Shown here piece by piece: positions 1 through 9,075 of a stretch of 54,310 bases of DNA. The DNA lies in the NCBI RefSeq assembly GCF_026191635.1, contig NZ_JAKRRW010000031.1, forward strand, positions 1-54,310. The letters run 5' to 3'. The translations under genes and the position numbers were made by a program. Source of the DNA: Photobacterium obscurum (GTDB taxonomy: Bacteria; Pseudomonadota; Gammaproteobacteria; Enterobacterales; Vibrionaceae). Numbering within the stretch: the stretch's first letter is position 1; every line of letters starts with the position of its first letter. The notes under the pieces are model-generated. The model was given only the letters and a program-made list of their open reading frames with translations, searched no databases and was not told the origin of the DNA.

Positions 1-59
1 GGTAGAGCGCAACCTTGCCAAGGTTGAGGTCACGAGTTCGAACCTCGTGTGTCGCTCCA
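1..59 (+). tRNA. tRNA-Gly (anticodon GCC), 3' part only
   Basis: The window opens inside the D-loop (GGTAGAGCGC). The anticodon stem CAACC/GGTTG (10-14 and 22-26) encloses the loop TTGCCAA, which places anticodon GCC at 17-19. The T-arm contains GAGTTCGAACCTC and the encoded 3' CCA ends at 59. The first 17 or so bases, with the 5' acceptor strand, lie outside the window. In E. coli tandem tRNA-Gly(GCC) genes (glyVXY) stand immediately before datA and queG, which is the order seen here. Confidence 0.95.
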
Positions 60-210
60 ATTTCTTTGAGTGTTGTGATAATCATGATACTCCGACTCTG
101 CTGCCAATGCATGATGCATAGGTACGGCAAAACTACTACTGTGAAGTATTAGTCTCAATGCAGCATTCCTGAGTTATTCGACTACCGATAACTTTGTGTG
201 TTGCTCAAAA

Positions 211-236
211 GTTCCATAACTACGGTTATCAGGAAC
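211..236 (-). terminator. Bulged hairpin, possible minus-strand terminator
   Basis: GTTCC-ATAAC-tacg-GTTAT-ca-GGAAC folds into two 5-bp stems with a 2-nt bulge. Read on the minus strand it is followed by TTTT. It could end leftward transcription that runs on from queG, but it lies about 665 bp past the queG stop. The U-tract is short, so the call is weak. Confidence 0.2.
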
Positions 237-540
237 CATTAGAAGCAGTCAGCTTCAAATACATCATCAGAATATTTACCGAGACAGCCTTTATTGGTCT
301 GGCTCGTTTGTTTTAGGTAAATATGATGCTCTGTAGCCAATACGCTGAAGACGTATTGGTGTCAAATTACGACACATGCTCTTTGATTTTGTTGATGCCA
401 GTAGTCACTCAATATGCTACTGAAAAGGACTTGTGAACCGTATCTGCTCTCTTTATCCAGTATTCCAAATTGCTTGAAAGCTGATGCTTTCTGGGCTGTT
501 GCCCTGCTATCTGGGTAAATCTATCTGTTCGTACACAGAC

Positions 541-549
541 TTATCCACA
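541..549 (+). promoter_or_regulatory. Perfect DnaA box
   Basis: TTATCCACA matches the E. coli consensus TTATNCACA exactly. It is the left-most strong site of the cluster and lies 11 bp from the one-mismatch reverse box at 560-568. Confidence 0.65.
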
Positions 550-595
550 TAAACTAATCTGTGGGTAAGTCGGTTGATTACGTGTGCCGACACCG

Positions 596-604
596 TGTGA
601 ATAA
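596..604 (-). promoter_or_regulatory. Perfect DnaA box (reverse)
   Basis: TGTGAATAA is the reverse complement of TTATTCACA, an exact consensus DnaA box. It stands 50 bp left of the IHF-like site. Confidence 0.65.
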
Positions 605-654
605 CTCCGCACGCCCCTTCTGAAAGAAAAAAATAACAGTTATCACCAAAAAAA

Positions 655-667
655 TATCAACAGCTTA
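655..667 (+). promoter_or_regulatory. IHF-like binding site
   Basis: TATCAACAGCTTA fits WATCAANNNNTTR at every fixed position. It follows A-rich DNA (roughly 625-655), which is the usual flank of a strong IHF site. DnaA boxes lie on both sides, as in E. coli datA, where IHF bends the locus into its active form. Confidence 0.5.
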
Positions 668-901
668 AGGTGTTGATATTGCTGGGCTTTGGTGGCCTTA
701 TTCAATACTTATATACAGCTTGATCAATATACCATGGTTTGGGATAACTGTTTTGATTCACAGATCTCGGGCCTGTGTTTAATATTTTATAGGTGGGTAT
801 AAATGGGTGGGAATGAAATTGTTTTCCACATTCATGCAGAAGCCTGATTTAGCTCCCACTTTGTATGAGAGCTGAAAGTCGATTACGTCAGATCACAAGA
901 C

Positions 902-2035
902 TTAAGCGTCGCGCGGCAAGCCTTTCTCTACGATTCTGATCAGCCTTTTAGTTTTGGCCGGTAGTACTTCAATCGTATTTTCCTGGCGCTTTTCTTGTTG
1001 TTTTTGTAGTGCCCACTGGATATGAACCTCAAGCACCTCGTTTTCGCCCTGGCGCTGTTGCAGGGCTGTCATGATATCGGCATGGTATGGGGCGTTACCC
1101 ATGGCAATAGCTAGGTTTCGTAACCATTGGATATGGCCAATACGACGAATCGCCGAGCCTTCAGTATTTTTTAAAAATTGCTGCTCAGTCCATGCAAAGA
1201 GGGTGTGCAGTGGTTGCCGATATAAGCTGTCACGACAATGATAGTCGCTTTCGTCGGTAATTTCCGAGAAACGGTTAAATGGGCAAACTAACTGACAGTC
1301 ATCACAGCCATATATGCGGTTACCGATCGGCTCGCGAAATTCTTCCGGAATGATGCCGTCAAATTCAATGGTTAGGTAGGAAATACAGCGTCTGGCATCA
1401 ACCACACCATTTTCGACGATGGCACCAGTCGGGCAGCTGGTCAGGCAGGCGACACACTTTCCGCACTGGTTCTGAGCTGGTGGGTCGACGGGGAGTGGCA
1501 AATCGATGAGTAGCTCACCGAGGAAAAACCATGATCCAGCATCTTTATTGAGGATGAGTGAATGCTTGCCTGTCCATCCCAGCCCGGCTTTTTCTGCCAG
1601 TGGCCGCTCTAAAATAGGGGCAGAGTCGACAAAAGGACGGTAACCAAATTCGCCGACTTCTTTTTCTATCATCTGGCCAAGGCGCTTCAATCGGTTGCGA
1701 ATAAGTTTATGGTAATCGCGGCCTAGCGAGTAGCGGCTGATGTAGGCTGTCTCGGGCTTGTTGAGGCTTTGGGCAAATCCTGCTTCAGGTGGCAGGTAGT
1801 TCATTCGTACACTGATGACCCGGATAGTGCCGGGGTGCAGCTCGGCAGGGCGAGCCCGCATCATGCCATGTCGGGCCATCCAATCCATTTCACCGTGAAA
1901 GCCAGCATCAATCCAACGCTGTAACTGGGCTTCATGCTGTTGAAGATCAATATCGCTGATCCCTACTTGCTGGAAGCCGAGTTCTTTGCCCCATTGTTTG
2001 ATTTTCTGGGTCAGTTCGCTGTAGTCGATGTTCAT
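902..2035 (-). CDS. queG: Epoxyqueuosine reductase QueG
   Basis: QueG carries out the last step of queuosine synthesis, reducing epoxyqueuosine to queuosine in tRNA wobble position 34, using cobalamin and two [4Fe-4S] clusters in the cytoplasm. The 377-residue product has the expected catalytic Asp in VDSAPILER (about D137). It has two ferredoxin-type clusters: CGKCVACLTSC (C191-C201) and YGCDDCQLVC (C244-C251). The reading frame stays open upstream to 2176, but the extra 47 codons look unlike the family. The start at 2035 (MNIDYSELTQKIKQWG) aligns with the E. coli N-terminus. The Shine-Dalgarno at 2035 is weak. The gene diverges from nnr, as in E. coli. Confidence 0.95.
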   Translation of the reverse strand: MNIDYSELTQKIKQWGKELGFQQVGISDIDLQQHEAQLQRWIDAGFHGEMDWMARHGMMRARPAELHPGTIRVISVRMNYLPPEAGFAQSLNKPETAYISRYSLGRDYHKLIRNRLKRLGQMIEKEVGEFGYRPFVDSAPILERPLAEKAGLGWTGKHSLILNKDAGSWFFLGELLIDLPLPVDPPAQNQCGKCVACLTSCPTGAIVENGVVDARRCISYLTIEFDGIIPEEFREPIGNRIYGCDDCQLVCPFNRFSEITDESDYHCRDSLYRQPLHTLFAWTEQQFLKNTEGSAIRRIGHIQWLRNLAIAMGNAPYHADIMTALQQRQGENEVLEVHIQWALQKQQEKRQENTIEVLPAKTKRLIRIVEKGLPRDA

Positions 2036-2266
2036 GGTCTGATTCACAGTGTGGCTGAATTCTTGGGGGCCGAAGTGTACCACAATCATAATAGCTTTCA
2101 CTGATATTAGAAAAGTCAGTAGGAATGGGAGCAGAAATGCTTTTTTGACATTGTGCCAAGCTGTAGTTTTGGGCACTATCTGTTCATTATGCGTTTTGCT
2201 TGCCCGACTTGGGTTTATATGGGCGGCTGCGAAATAACGTTAGAGGTTCAGAGGTAAAGACATACC

Positions 2267-3754
2267 ATGGTGACTTCACAATTACCGATACAACTATATC
2301 TGGCCGAACAGGTTCGCCAGGGGGAACAACTGGCTGCCCAGGCGATGCAGCTAGAGATGTATCAGCTGATGGAAAGAGCTGGCGAGGCGGTATTTTCTGT
2401 TTTGCGTCAACACTGCCCTGAAGCTCAATCACTATTGATCTGCTGTGGTGGCGGTAATAACGGTGGTGATGGTTATGTCGTTGCCAGACTGGCTCGAGAG
2501 TCGGGCATGACGGTGAGACTGTGGCAACTGGGATGTGCAGAGCGGCTGACCGGCGATGCGGCTGTTGCTCGTGATGCTTGGTTAGCCAGTGGCGGAAAAA
2601 TCGAGCAGCCAGAGTATACGGTTCCCGCCTCGGTTGAGGTGGTCGTCGATGCGTTGCTTGGTACGGGATTGAAAGGGCGTGTACGTGAAGATAGTGCCGC
2701 TTTGATTAATACCGTTAACCAGTCCGGTTGCCCGGTGATTGCCGTGGATGTGCCGTCGGGGCTATGTGCCGATACGGGGGCGGAACTGGGCCCCGTTATT
2801 TGTGCCCAGTCGACAGTCACTTTTATTGGGGTGAAGCAAGGTTTGTGTACCGGACGGGCTGCAAACTTCTGTGGTGAGGTTTATTTTTCCGGTTTGGGAG
2901 TAGAACAAGCGTTTCAACAGCAGTGTGTACCGTCTTCAAACCGGATAACCTTGCCTGAAATCGAGCGTTGTTTGCCGCCGCGTACGCGTGCGGCGCATAA
3001 AGGCGATCATGGTCGGGTGTTATGTGCCGGTGGTGAGCTCGGGATGGCCGGGGCGATCCGCTTGGCGGCAGAAGCCTGCGCTAGAGCCGGTGCCGGGCTA
3101 ACGGCAGTGATCACTCAACCTGACAATGTGTTGTCAATTGTGACGGCCCGGCCTGAAATAATGGTACAGGGATGGCAGGACAAGGCCCATGAAATCAGCC
3201 AGCGGCTCGAGTGGGCGGATGTCATTGTGATAGGACCGGGGCTAGGACAGAGCGACTGGAGCAAAGCGTTATTTTTTCATTTTTCTGCTTGCGATAAAAA
3301 AATGATTATCGACGCTGATGGATTGAACTTATTGGCCCTCTCTCCAGACTATAAAAATAATCGTATAATAACCCCCCATCCGGGCGAGGCTGCCCGGTTG
3401 TTGAATACGACAGTAGCAATCGTAGAAGCAGACCGCTACGGCGCGGTGCGGTTGCTGCAACAGAAGTATGGTGGTGTAGTGGTATTGAAAGGTGCCGGTA
3501 CACTGATTTGTGATGGCCAGCAGATCTGGGTATGTACCGCGGGGAATCCGGGCATGGCTACTGGTGGCATGGGCGATGTGTTGTCTGGCATTATAGGTGC
3601 TTTGGCAGGGCAGGACTTATCCTTATCAGAAGCTGCCAGAGTAGGCGTTTGGATTCATAGCACAGCGGCTGATTGCTGTGCTCGGGAAGGTGAGCGAGGC
3701 TTATTGGCCAGTGATCTTTTTCCTTATATTCGACAATTAGTAAACCCAAGATAA
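2267..3754 (+). CDS. nnr: Bifunctional NAD(P)H-hydrate epimerase / ADP-dependent NAD(P)H-hydrate dehydratase
   Basis: This is a metabolite-repair enzyme. The N-terminal YjeF_N half epimerises damaged hydrated NAD(P)H and the C-terminal carbohydrate-kinase-like half dehydrates it, consuming ADP. The 495-residue length fits the fused family. Visible motifs are GGGNNGGDGYV (61-71) in the epimerase half, and KGDHGRVLCAGG (about 245) and GNPGMATGGMGDVLSG (426-441) in the dehydratase half. tsaE follows after 8 bp, so this is the first gene of the conserved nnr-tsaE-amiB-mutL-miaA-hfq series. Confidence 0.95.
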   Translation: MVTSQLPIQLYLAEQVRQGEQLAAQAMQLEMYQLMERAGEAVFSVLRQHCPEAQSLLICCGGGNNGGDGYVVARLARESGMTVRLWQLGCAERLTGDAAVARDAWLASGGKIEQPEYTVPASVEVVVDALLGTGLKGRVREDSAALINTVNQSGCPVIAVDVPSGLCADTGAELGPVICAQSTVTFIGVKQGLCTGRAANFCGEVYFSGLGVEQAFQQQCVPSSNRITLPEIERCLPPRTRAAHKGDHGRVLCAGGELGMAGAIRLAAEACARAGAGLTAVITQPDNVLSIVTARPEIMVQGWQDKAHEISQRLEWADVIVIGPGLGQSDWSKALFFHFSACDKKMIIDADGLNLLALSPDYKNNRIITPHPGEAARLLNTTVAIVEADRYGAVRLLQQKYGGVVVLKGAGTLICDGQQIWVCTAGNPGMATGGMGDVLSGIIGALAGQDLSLSEAARVGVWIHSTAADCCAREGERGLLASDLFPYIRQLVNPR

Positions 3755-3762
3755 AGATAACA

Positions 3763-4227
3763 ATGCAAACATTTGAAACCCTTCTTGCTGATGAGCAGGC
3801 AACCGTAGATTTAGGCCTTCACCTGGCAAAGGCATGTAAACGTCAGACAACCATTTACCTGCATGGTGACTTGGGGGCAGGGAAAACCACCTTCAGTCGA
3901 GGCTTTATTCGTGCATTGGGTCACCAAGGCAATGTGAAAAGCCCAACGTACACCTTGGTTGAACCTTATGAGCTGCCGCCATGGCAGGTATACCATTTTG
4001 ACTTGTACCGCCTTGCTGATCCGGAAGAGCTGGAATTTATGGGGATCCGCGACTATTTCACGGATGATGCGATTTGTCTGGTGGAATGGCCGGAAAAAGG
4101 TGAGGGCCTATTGCCGGCACCTGATCTGGAAATTGATATGCGTTATTACGGTGAGCAGCGCAAAGTTGTGATTACCGCTAATAATGATTATGGTCTAGAG
4201 TTGATCAAACGTTTGGAGTTGTGTTGA
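3763..4227 (+). CDS. tsaE: tRNA threonylcarbamoyladenosine synthesis ATPase TsaE
   Basis: TsaE is the small P-loop ATPase that works with TsaB and TsaD to make t6A at position 37 of ANN-decoding tRNAs. The 154-residue protein has a Walker A motif GDLGAGKTT (35-43), the downstream SPTYTLVE segment, and an HFDLYRLADPEELEFMGI segment typical of the family. Length is normal. Its stop overlaps the GTG-initiated frame of amiB, which suggests translational coupling. Confidence 0.95.
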   Translation: MQTFETLLADEQATVDLGLHLAKACKRQTTIYLHGDLGAGKTTFSRGFIRALGHQGNVKSPTYTLVEPYELPPWQVYHFDLYRLADPEELEFMGIRDYFTDDAICLVEWPEKGEGLLPAPDLEIDMRYYGEQRKVVITANNDYGLELIKRLELC

Positions 4228-5945
4228 TCAGGATGTCATTACGGGCTTTATTGCAGGTTATTGTTCTAGGGATTGGGGTATTTAGCTCGGTAGCCATGGC
4301 TAATGAGCTAAAGGGGATCCGTGTTTGGCCAGCCCCCGATGAAACCCGAGTGGTACTGGACTTACAGGACGAGGCGGCTTTTTCCTACTTTACGTTGACG
4401 AAGCCGGCACGGTTAGTTGTTGACTTAAAAAAGACTACGCTGAAAACCAAGCTGCCAATAAAGGTGAGCAACAGTGCGGTATTAACCAAAATCCGAAGCA
4501 GCGGTGCGCCGGAGAAAGGGACGTATCGCTTGGTTTTTGAGACCAAAGTCGGGACAAACCCGAATATCTTCAAGTTGGCTCCGACCCCTGATGGCCATTA
4601 CAGCCATCGTCTGGTCTTGGATCTTCCACATAGCAAGAAGGCGGTGAAAAGCCAGCCAGTCGCCCCCAAGAAGTCGGTAACCAATCAGCAGGCTCTGTTG
4701 CCTTATGGCAATGATGACATTATTGTCGCCATCGATGCGGGGCATGGCGGGGAAGATCCCGGCTCAATTGGCCCAAGCCGAAAATATGAGAAAAATGTCA
4801 CTTTAGATATCTCGAAGAAAGTCGCGGCGAAGATTAATGCTACGCCGGGCATGAAAGCGGTATTGACCCGCCAGGCAGACTACTTCGTAAACCTCAACAA
4901 GCGTTCGGATATCGCTCGCCGGAATAAGGCTCACCTGCTTGTATCAATCCATGCTGATGGTTTCCACAAACCGCATCCGCGAGGAGCCTCGGTTTGGGTG
5001 CTCAATACCCGCCGCGCCAACAGTGAGATTGGTCGCTGGCTTGAGCAGCATGAAAAGCAATCTGAGCTATTGGGCGGGGGCGATGTGCTTTCTGGCGGCA
5101 ATGATGATCAGTACCTCAGTATGGCCGTGCTGGATCTGCAGTTCAGCCATTCGCAGAAAGAGGGCTACGACGTCGCGAGCCGTGTCTTGAGGGAGCTCAG
5201 TAAGGTGACGACGCTGCATAAAAGCAAGCCGGAGCATGCTAGCCTGGCGGTGTTGAAATCTCCGGATATTCCGTCGCTGCTAGTTGAAACCGGATTTATC
5301 ACCAACCCGAAAGAAGAGCGGTTGCTAAATACCAAGTCGCACCAGAATAAGCTGGCGAATGCCGTGTATAAAGGGGTGCTTGCCTACTTTAATGAGAAAC
5401 CGCCGGAAGGCACTTTGTTCGCCTCTAGAAAAGGCGGGGTGAAGCATAAGGTAACCTCTGGCCAGTCCCTGAGTGTGATTGCCAGCAAATATGGCACTTC
5501 GGTGACGGCATTGAAAAAGGCCAACAACCTGAAGAGCAACACGCTGAAAATCGGTCAGGTACTGGTTATTCCGGGTGGTACGCCAGTGGCTGTTGCCAGT
5601 AAGGCATCGGTAAAATCCTCGTCAGTTGAGAAGCGCCCGGTTAAAACGATTACTCACACGGTGAAGCGCGGTGAGTTTCTAGGCAAAATTGCCGCCAATT
5701 ATGGTGTCACTGTGGCTAGTATCCGTGGGATGAATAACCTACGATCCGACGAGTTGGCCATCGGCCAGAAGTTGAAGATCGACACCAGTAACCGCAAGGC
5801 GATTAATCATACGGTTAAGCGTGGTGAGTTTTTGGGCAAAATTGCTTCCCATTATGGGATCAGCGTGAATAGTCTCCGCCAAGCAAATAAGCTAAGCTCA
5901 GATAAACTGGCCGTAGGTCAAAAGCTAACTATTCCTAGAAGTTAA
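4221..5945 (+). CDS. amiB: N-acetylmuramoyl-L-alanine amidase AmiB with three LysM repeats
   Basis: AmiB is a periplasmic zinc amidase that cleaves septal peptidoglycan during daughter-cell separation, normally activated by EnvC. The order is: signal peptide ending VAMA, AMIN domain (about 30-140), Amidase_3 domain with DAGHGGEDPG (zinc His near 175) and SIHADG, and three C-terminal LysM repeats (about 415-462, 478-520 and 530-574). E. coli AmiB lacks the LysM repeats, whereas Vibrio homologues carry them. The frame opens at GTG 4221, inside tsaE. ATG 4233 (570 residues) is equally plausible and leaves the signal peptide intact. mutL starts 19 bp downstream. Confidence 0.93.
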   Translation: MLIRMSLRALLQVIVLGIGVFSSVAMANELKGIRVWPAPDETRVVLDLQDEAAFSYFTLTKPARLVVDLKKTTLKTKLPIKVSNSAVLTKIRSSGAPEKGTYRLVFETKVGTNPNIFKLAPTPDGHYSHRLVLDLPHSKKAVKSQPVAPKKSVTNQQALLPYGNDDIIVAIDAGHGGEDPGSIGPSRKYEKNVTLDISKKVAAKINATPGMKAVLTRQADYFVNLNKRSDIARRNKAHLLVSIHADGFHKPHPRGASVWVLNTRRANSEIGRWLEQHEKQSELLGGGDVLSGGNDDQYLSMAVLDLQFSHSQKEGYDVASRVLRELSKVTTLHKSKPEHASLAVLKSPDIPSLLVETGFITNPKEERLLNTKSHQNKLANAVYKGVLAYFNEKPPEGTLFASRKGGVKHKVTSGQSLSVIASKYGTSVTALKKANNLKSNTLKIGQVLVIPGGTPVAVASKASVKSSSVEKRPVKTITHTVKRGEFLGKIAANYGVTVASIRGMNNLRSDELAIGQKLKIDTSNRKAINHTVKRGEFLGKIASHYGISVNSLRQANKLSSDKLAVGQKLTIPRS

Positions 5946-5964
5946 CCATATCCAGAAGTGAATT

Positions 5965-8061
5965 ATGCCGATTCAGATCTTGCCCGCCCGCCTGGCGAAC
6001 CAAATTGCCGCTGGTGAAGTTGTTGAACGCCCCGCCTCGGTGGTCAAAGAGCTGGTTGAAAACAGTTTGGATGCCGGTGCCACTAGGATTGATATTGATA
6101 TCGATAAGGGCGGTAGCCGTACCATTCGTATTCGCGATAACGGTAAAGGGATCCCTAAAGACGAACTTAGCTTGGCGCTGAGCCGTCATGCGACCTCGAA
6201 GATCACCTCACTCGATGATCTTGAAGCGATAGTGAGCCTTGGCTTCCGCGGTGAAGCCTTGGCGAGTATCAGTTCGGTGTCTCGCTTAACTCTGACCTCC
6301 AAAACTGCTGAGCAGGCAGAAGCCTGGTCGGCGTATGCGGAAGGGCGTGATATGGATGTGCAGCTTAAACCGGCAGCGCACCCCGTGGGCACCACGCTGG
6401 AAGTGCTGGATCTGTTTTTTAATACCCCGGCCCGACGCAAATTCCTGCGTACCGAGAAAACCGAGTTCAGCCATATTGATGAGCTGCTTAAACGGATCGC
6501 CCTGAGCCGGCTCGATGTCACCATCAACTTGCGCCATAACGGGAAGATGATCCGCCAGTACCGCGCCGCCCAGACACAGGTACAAAAAGAGCGCCGGTTG
6601 GCAGCAGTATGTGGTTCCAACTTCCTCAATCATGCATTGGCTGTTGAGCTGGAGCACGGTGATCTCAAGCTGTCGGGCTGGATTTGCAGCCCGCAGGGAG
6701 CTAGAGCCCAGAACGATATTCAGTATTGCTACGTGAATGGCCGGATGATGAAAGATAAGCTCATCAACCATGCTATTCGCCAAGCCTATGAAACCAGCCT
6801 GGCGGCGGATCAATATGCCGCCTATGTCCTGTTTATCGAGGTCGATCCGCACCAGGTTGATGTCAATGTCCATCCAGCCAAGCACGAGGTGCGTTTCCAT
6901 CAGGCGCGTCTGGTTCATGATTTTATTTGCCAGGGGTTACAGAGCGCGCTGCAGCAAAGCCTATTGGAGGGCGACGAACACCTGTATCAACCGCCTCAGC
7001 GGGCCAGTGCGATCGCCACGCCATCTGCTGAGCCGGCTTCGGTTAATGAAATCTCGGAGCCCTCTCCGCTGATGTCGGCGGTAGCGCGTACCCCAGATTA
7101 TCCCAGCAAAGCCCAGCCGAGTGAGTGGTTACCCACTTCGAACGAGCCGACATCGTCAGCCCGTTCTCAAGGGCAGGGAGGCCAGCCTAACCGTGCCAGT
7201 GAGAATCGTACTGGCAGCCGTAGTTCGTCGGGCGCACCATTTAATCAGAAGGGGCAGGCACGCCAGTTTGGCAATGAAGCGCCGTCTAAACGCGAAGTTA
7301 GTGCCTACCAACAACTGATGCAGACGCCTGAGCAGGAGGAGTTCGTTCGTCCTTCTCCGGCACCAACATCAACAGCGGTGGCTTCCCCATCGTCTGCACC
7401 AGAGCCGCTTCGAACAAGTTATTCTCAGGAACCGAGTACCTCTGCCATGTCACCGCCGGTGCGGCAGACTGCCATTGATGCACAAAATGGTATTGGCTTG
7501 GGCAAGGCACTGTGTCTGAGCGAGCAGCGTTACCTGCTGCTTAGCCGGGATAACGGAGTATTTGTGCTATCGCTCGATTACGCCCAGCGCCTGCGCAGCA
7601 AAGGTCAGCTGCATTTGGCTCAGACCGAAGGGTTAAAACCTCAGCCATTACTGATCCCGCATTCAGTACCGGTCGAGTCAGGCATGATAGAATGTGCCGA
7701 GCAGCATGCCCAGTTACTCAAGCAACTGGGTATAAATCTTAAAGCCAAGGGCAAAACCGGATTGATTATAATGTCGGTCTGTATGCCGCTTAGGCAGCAA
7801 AACCTCCAGCAGCTCATTCCTGCCTTGTTAGGGTATTTGGCCTCGGTAGCCGAGGATCCGGAAGCGCAAGGCTGGGACAAGCTGCTTGACTGGTTGGCAT
7901 CGCAGCTCGTTATTCCTACCGATGCGTTTAGTTTGTCCCAGGCGATTCAGCTAGTGACTGAACTGGAGCAACTATGGGGAAGCGAGCTTGAACACTATTA
8001 TCCAAACTTGCTGCGTCCGGTTGACGTTGGCGCAGCAATAGAAGCATTTAACTATGAGTAA
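5965..8061 (+). CDS. mutL: DNA mismatch repair protein MutL
   Basis: MutL couples MutS mismatch recognition to MutH and UvrD in methyl-directed repair. The GHKL ATPase core is complete: ELVENSLDAGA (about residues 30-40), DNGKGI, and GFRGEALASISSV near 95-107. Residues about 345-500 form a Ser/Pro/Gln-rich linker longer than the E. coli one, which explains the 698-residue length (E. coli 615). The C-terminal dimerisation domain lacks the DQHAx2Ex4E endonuclease motif, as expected in a Dam/MutH organism. The last 8 bp overlap miaA. Confidence 0.97.
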   Translation: MPIQILPARLANQIAAGEVVERPASVVKELVENSLDAGATRIDIDIDKGGSRTIRIRDNGKGIPKDELSLALSRHATSKITSLDDLEAIVSLGFRGEALASISSVSRLTLTSKTAEQAEAWSAYAEGRDMDVQLKPAAHPVGTTLEVLDLFFNTPARRKFLRTEKTEFSHIDELLKRIALSRLDVTINLRHNGKMIRQYRAAQTQVQKERRLAAVCGSNFLNHALAVELEHGDLKLSGWICSPQGARAQNDIQYCYVNGRMMKDKLINHAIRQAYETSLAADQYAAYVLFIEVDPHQVDVNVHPAKHEVRFHQARLVHDFICQGLQSALQQSLLEGDEHLYQPPQRASAIATPSAEPASVNEISEPSPLMSAVARTPDYPSKAQPSEWLPTSNEPTSSARSQGQGGQPNRASENRTGSRSSSGAPFNQKGQARQFGNEAPSKREVSAYQQLMQTPEQEEFVRPSPAPTSTAVASPSSAPEPLRTSYSQEPSTSAMSPPVRQTAIDAQNGIGLGKALCLSEQRYLLLSRDNGVFVLSLDYAQRLRSKGQLHLAQTEGLKPQPLLIPHSVPVESGMIECAEQHAQLLKQLGINLKAKGKTGLIIMSVCMPLRQQNLQQLIPALLGYLASVAEDPEAQGWDKLLDWLASQLVIPTDAFSLSQAIQLVTELEQLWGSELEHYYPNLLRPVDVGAAIEAFNYE

Positions 8062-8989
8062 GCCATTACCTCAGGCCATTTTTTTAATGGGGCCGACCGC
8101 ATCGGGCAAGACCGATCTGGCCATTCGATTACGCCAGCAGTTACCGGTGGAGTTGATAAGTGTTGATTCAGCCCTTATCTATAAAGATATGGACATTGGT
8201 ACAGCCAAGCCAGATGAGCGGGAACTTTCATTAGCGCCCCACCGTCTGATTGATATTCGTGATCCAGCGCAAAGTTATTCCGCTGCAGACTTTCGTGCTG
8301 ATGCACTGAAAGAAATGGCTGATATAGTTGCAGCAGGGCGAATTCCCTTGCTGGTTGGTGGTACTATGTTGTACTACAAGGCTTTACTGGAAGGTTTATC
8401 GCCATTGCCAGCCGCAGATCCTGAGATCCGAGCTGAAATTGAGCGAGAAGCACAAGAGAAAGGCTGGCAGGCATTGCACGAGGAACTGGTGCGGATTGAT
8501 CCGGTCTCCGGAGCCAGGATTCATCCTAATGATCCGCAGCGCTTATCTCGGGCATTGGAAGTTTTCCGTATTTCAGGTAAAACTTTAACAGAGTTAACCA
8601 AGACTCAAGGTGAATCTTTGCCGTACAAGGTTCATCAATTTGCAATAACACCCAAGGATAGGGCTGTCCTACATCAACGGATAGAGCAACGTTTTGACAA
8701 AATGATCGAAGCAGGTTTTGAACAGGAAGTTCGTGCCTTGTATGAGCGAGGTGATCTGCACCCCGATCTTCCATCAATACGTTGTGTTGGATATCGACAG
8801 ATGTGGGATTACTTGGACGGGAATTGTGATTTGGAAGAAGCGGTTTTTCGTGGAATCTGCGCTACCCGTCAATTGGCGAAACGTCAAATTACCTGGCTTC
8901 GCGGCTGGAAAGATTTGACGTGGTTGGATAGCAGTGATGTGGATGCTGCGTTACAAACCGTCACAAACTCAGTTAGATGTGATGTTTGA
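8054..8989 (+). CDS. miaA: tRNA dimethylallyltransferase MiaA
   Basis: MiaA transfers dimethylallyl from DMAPP to A37 of tRNAs that read UNN codons, the first step toward ms2i6A. The 311-residue protein shows the P-loop GPTASGKTDLA (about 13-23), the SVDSALIYKDMDIGTAKP segment and the GGTMLYYKALLEGLSPLP segment. The start overlaps mutL by 8 bp. hfq follows after 86 bp, as in E. coli, where hfq also has promoters inside and after miaA. A TATACT hexamer at 8998-9003 could be an hfq -10 box, but no good -35 is visible. Confidence 0.97.
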   Translation: MSKPLPQAIFLMGPTASGKTDLAIRLRQQLPVELISVDSALIYKDMDIGTAKPDERELSLAPHRLIDIRDPAQSYSAADFRADALKEMADIVAAGRIPLLVGGTMLYYKALLEGLSPLPAADPEIRAEIEREAQEKGWQALHEELVRIDPVSGARIHPNDPQRLSRALEVFRISGKTLTELTKTQGESLPYKVHQFAITPKDRAVLHQRIEQRFDKMIEAGFEQEVRALYERGDLHPDLPSIRCVGYRQMWDYLDGNCDLEEAVFRGICATRQLAKRQITWLRGWKDLTWLDSSDVDAALQTVTNSVRCDV

Positions 8990-9075
8990 TTAGCGTGTAT
9001 ACTCTCAACTGTTTTGCGTATTTTTAATTTTGTTCGTTGCTAAATACAACTACAAACAAATAAGGAAAAGAAATA

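Larger units (their letters stand above)
60..901. other. Gene-free region with DnaA-box cluster; candidate datA-like locus
   Basis: This 842-bp stretch has no convincing ORF. Its right half holds two perfect DnaA boxes (TTATCCACA at 541-549; TGTGAATAA at 596-604, reverse strand). Five more match TTATNCACA with one mismatch: 560-568 (reverse), 709-717, 754-762, 794-802 (reverse) and 822-830. A perfect IHF consensus (TATCAACAGCTTA, 655-667) lies in an A-rich tract between them. The position between tRNA-Gly(GCC) and queG is that of datA in E. coli, the DnaA-titrating locus that promotes IHF-dependent hydrolysis of DnaA-ATP. I see no clear signal in 60-540 apart from a bulged hairpin at 211-236. 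That the locus acts like datA is inference from position plus motifs. Confidence 0.6.

Noticed and set aside
2036..2176. N-terminal extension of queG with a hydrophobic stretch
   Set aside because: The 47 extra codons have no family counterpart, and QueG is a soluble cytoplasmic enzyme. The internal ATG at 2035 aligns with E. coli.
6286..6918. 210-codon minus-strand ORF inside mutL (and 147 codons at 6186-6629)
   Set aside because: Both lie fully opposite the conserved MutL ATPase domain, have no family motifs, and owe their length to GC-rich third positions in mutL.
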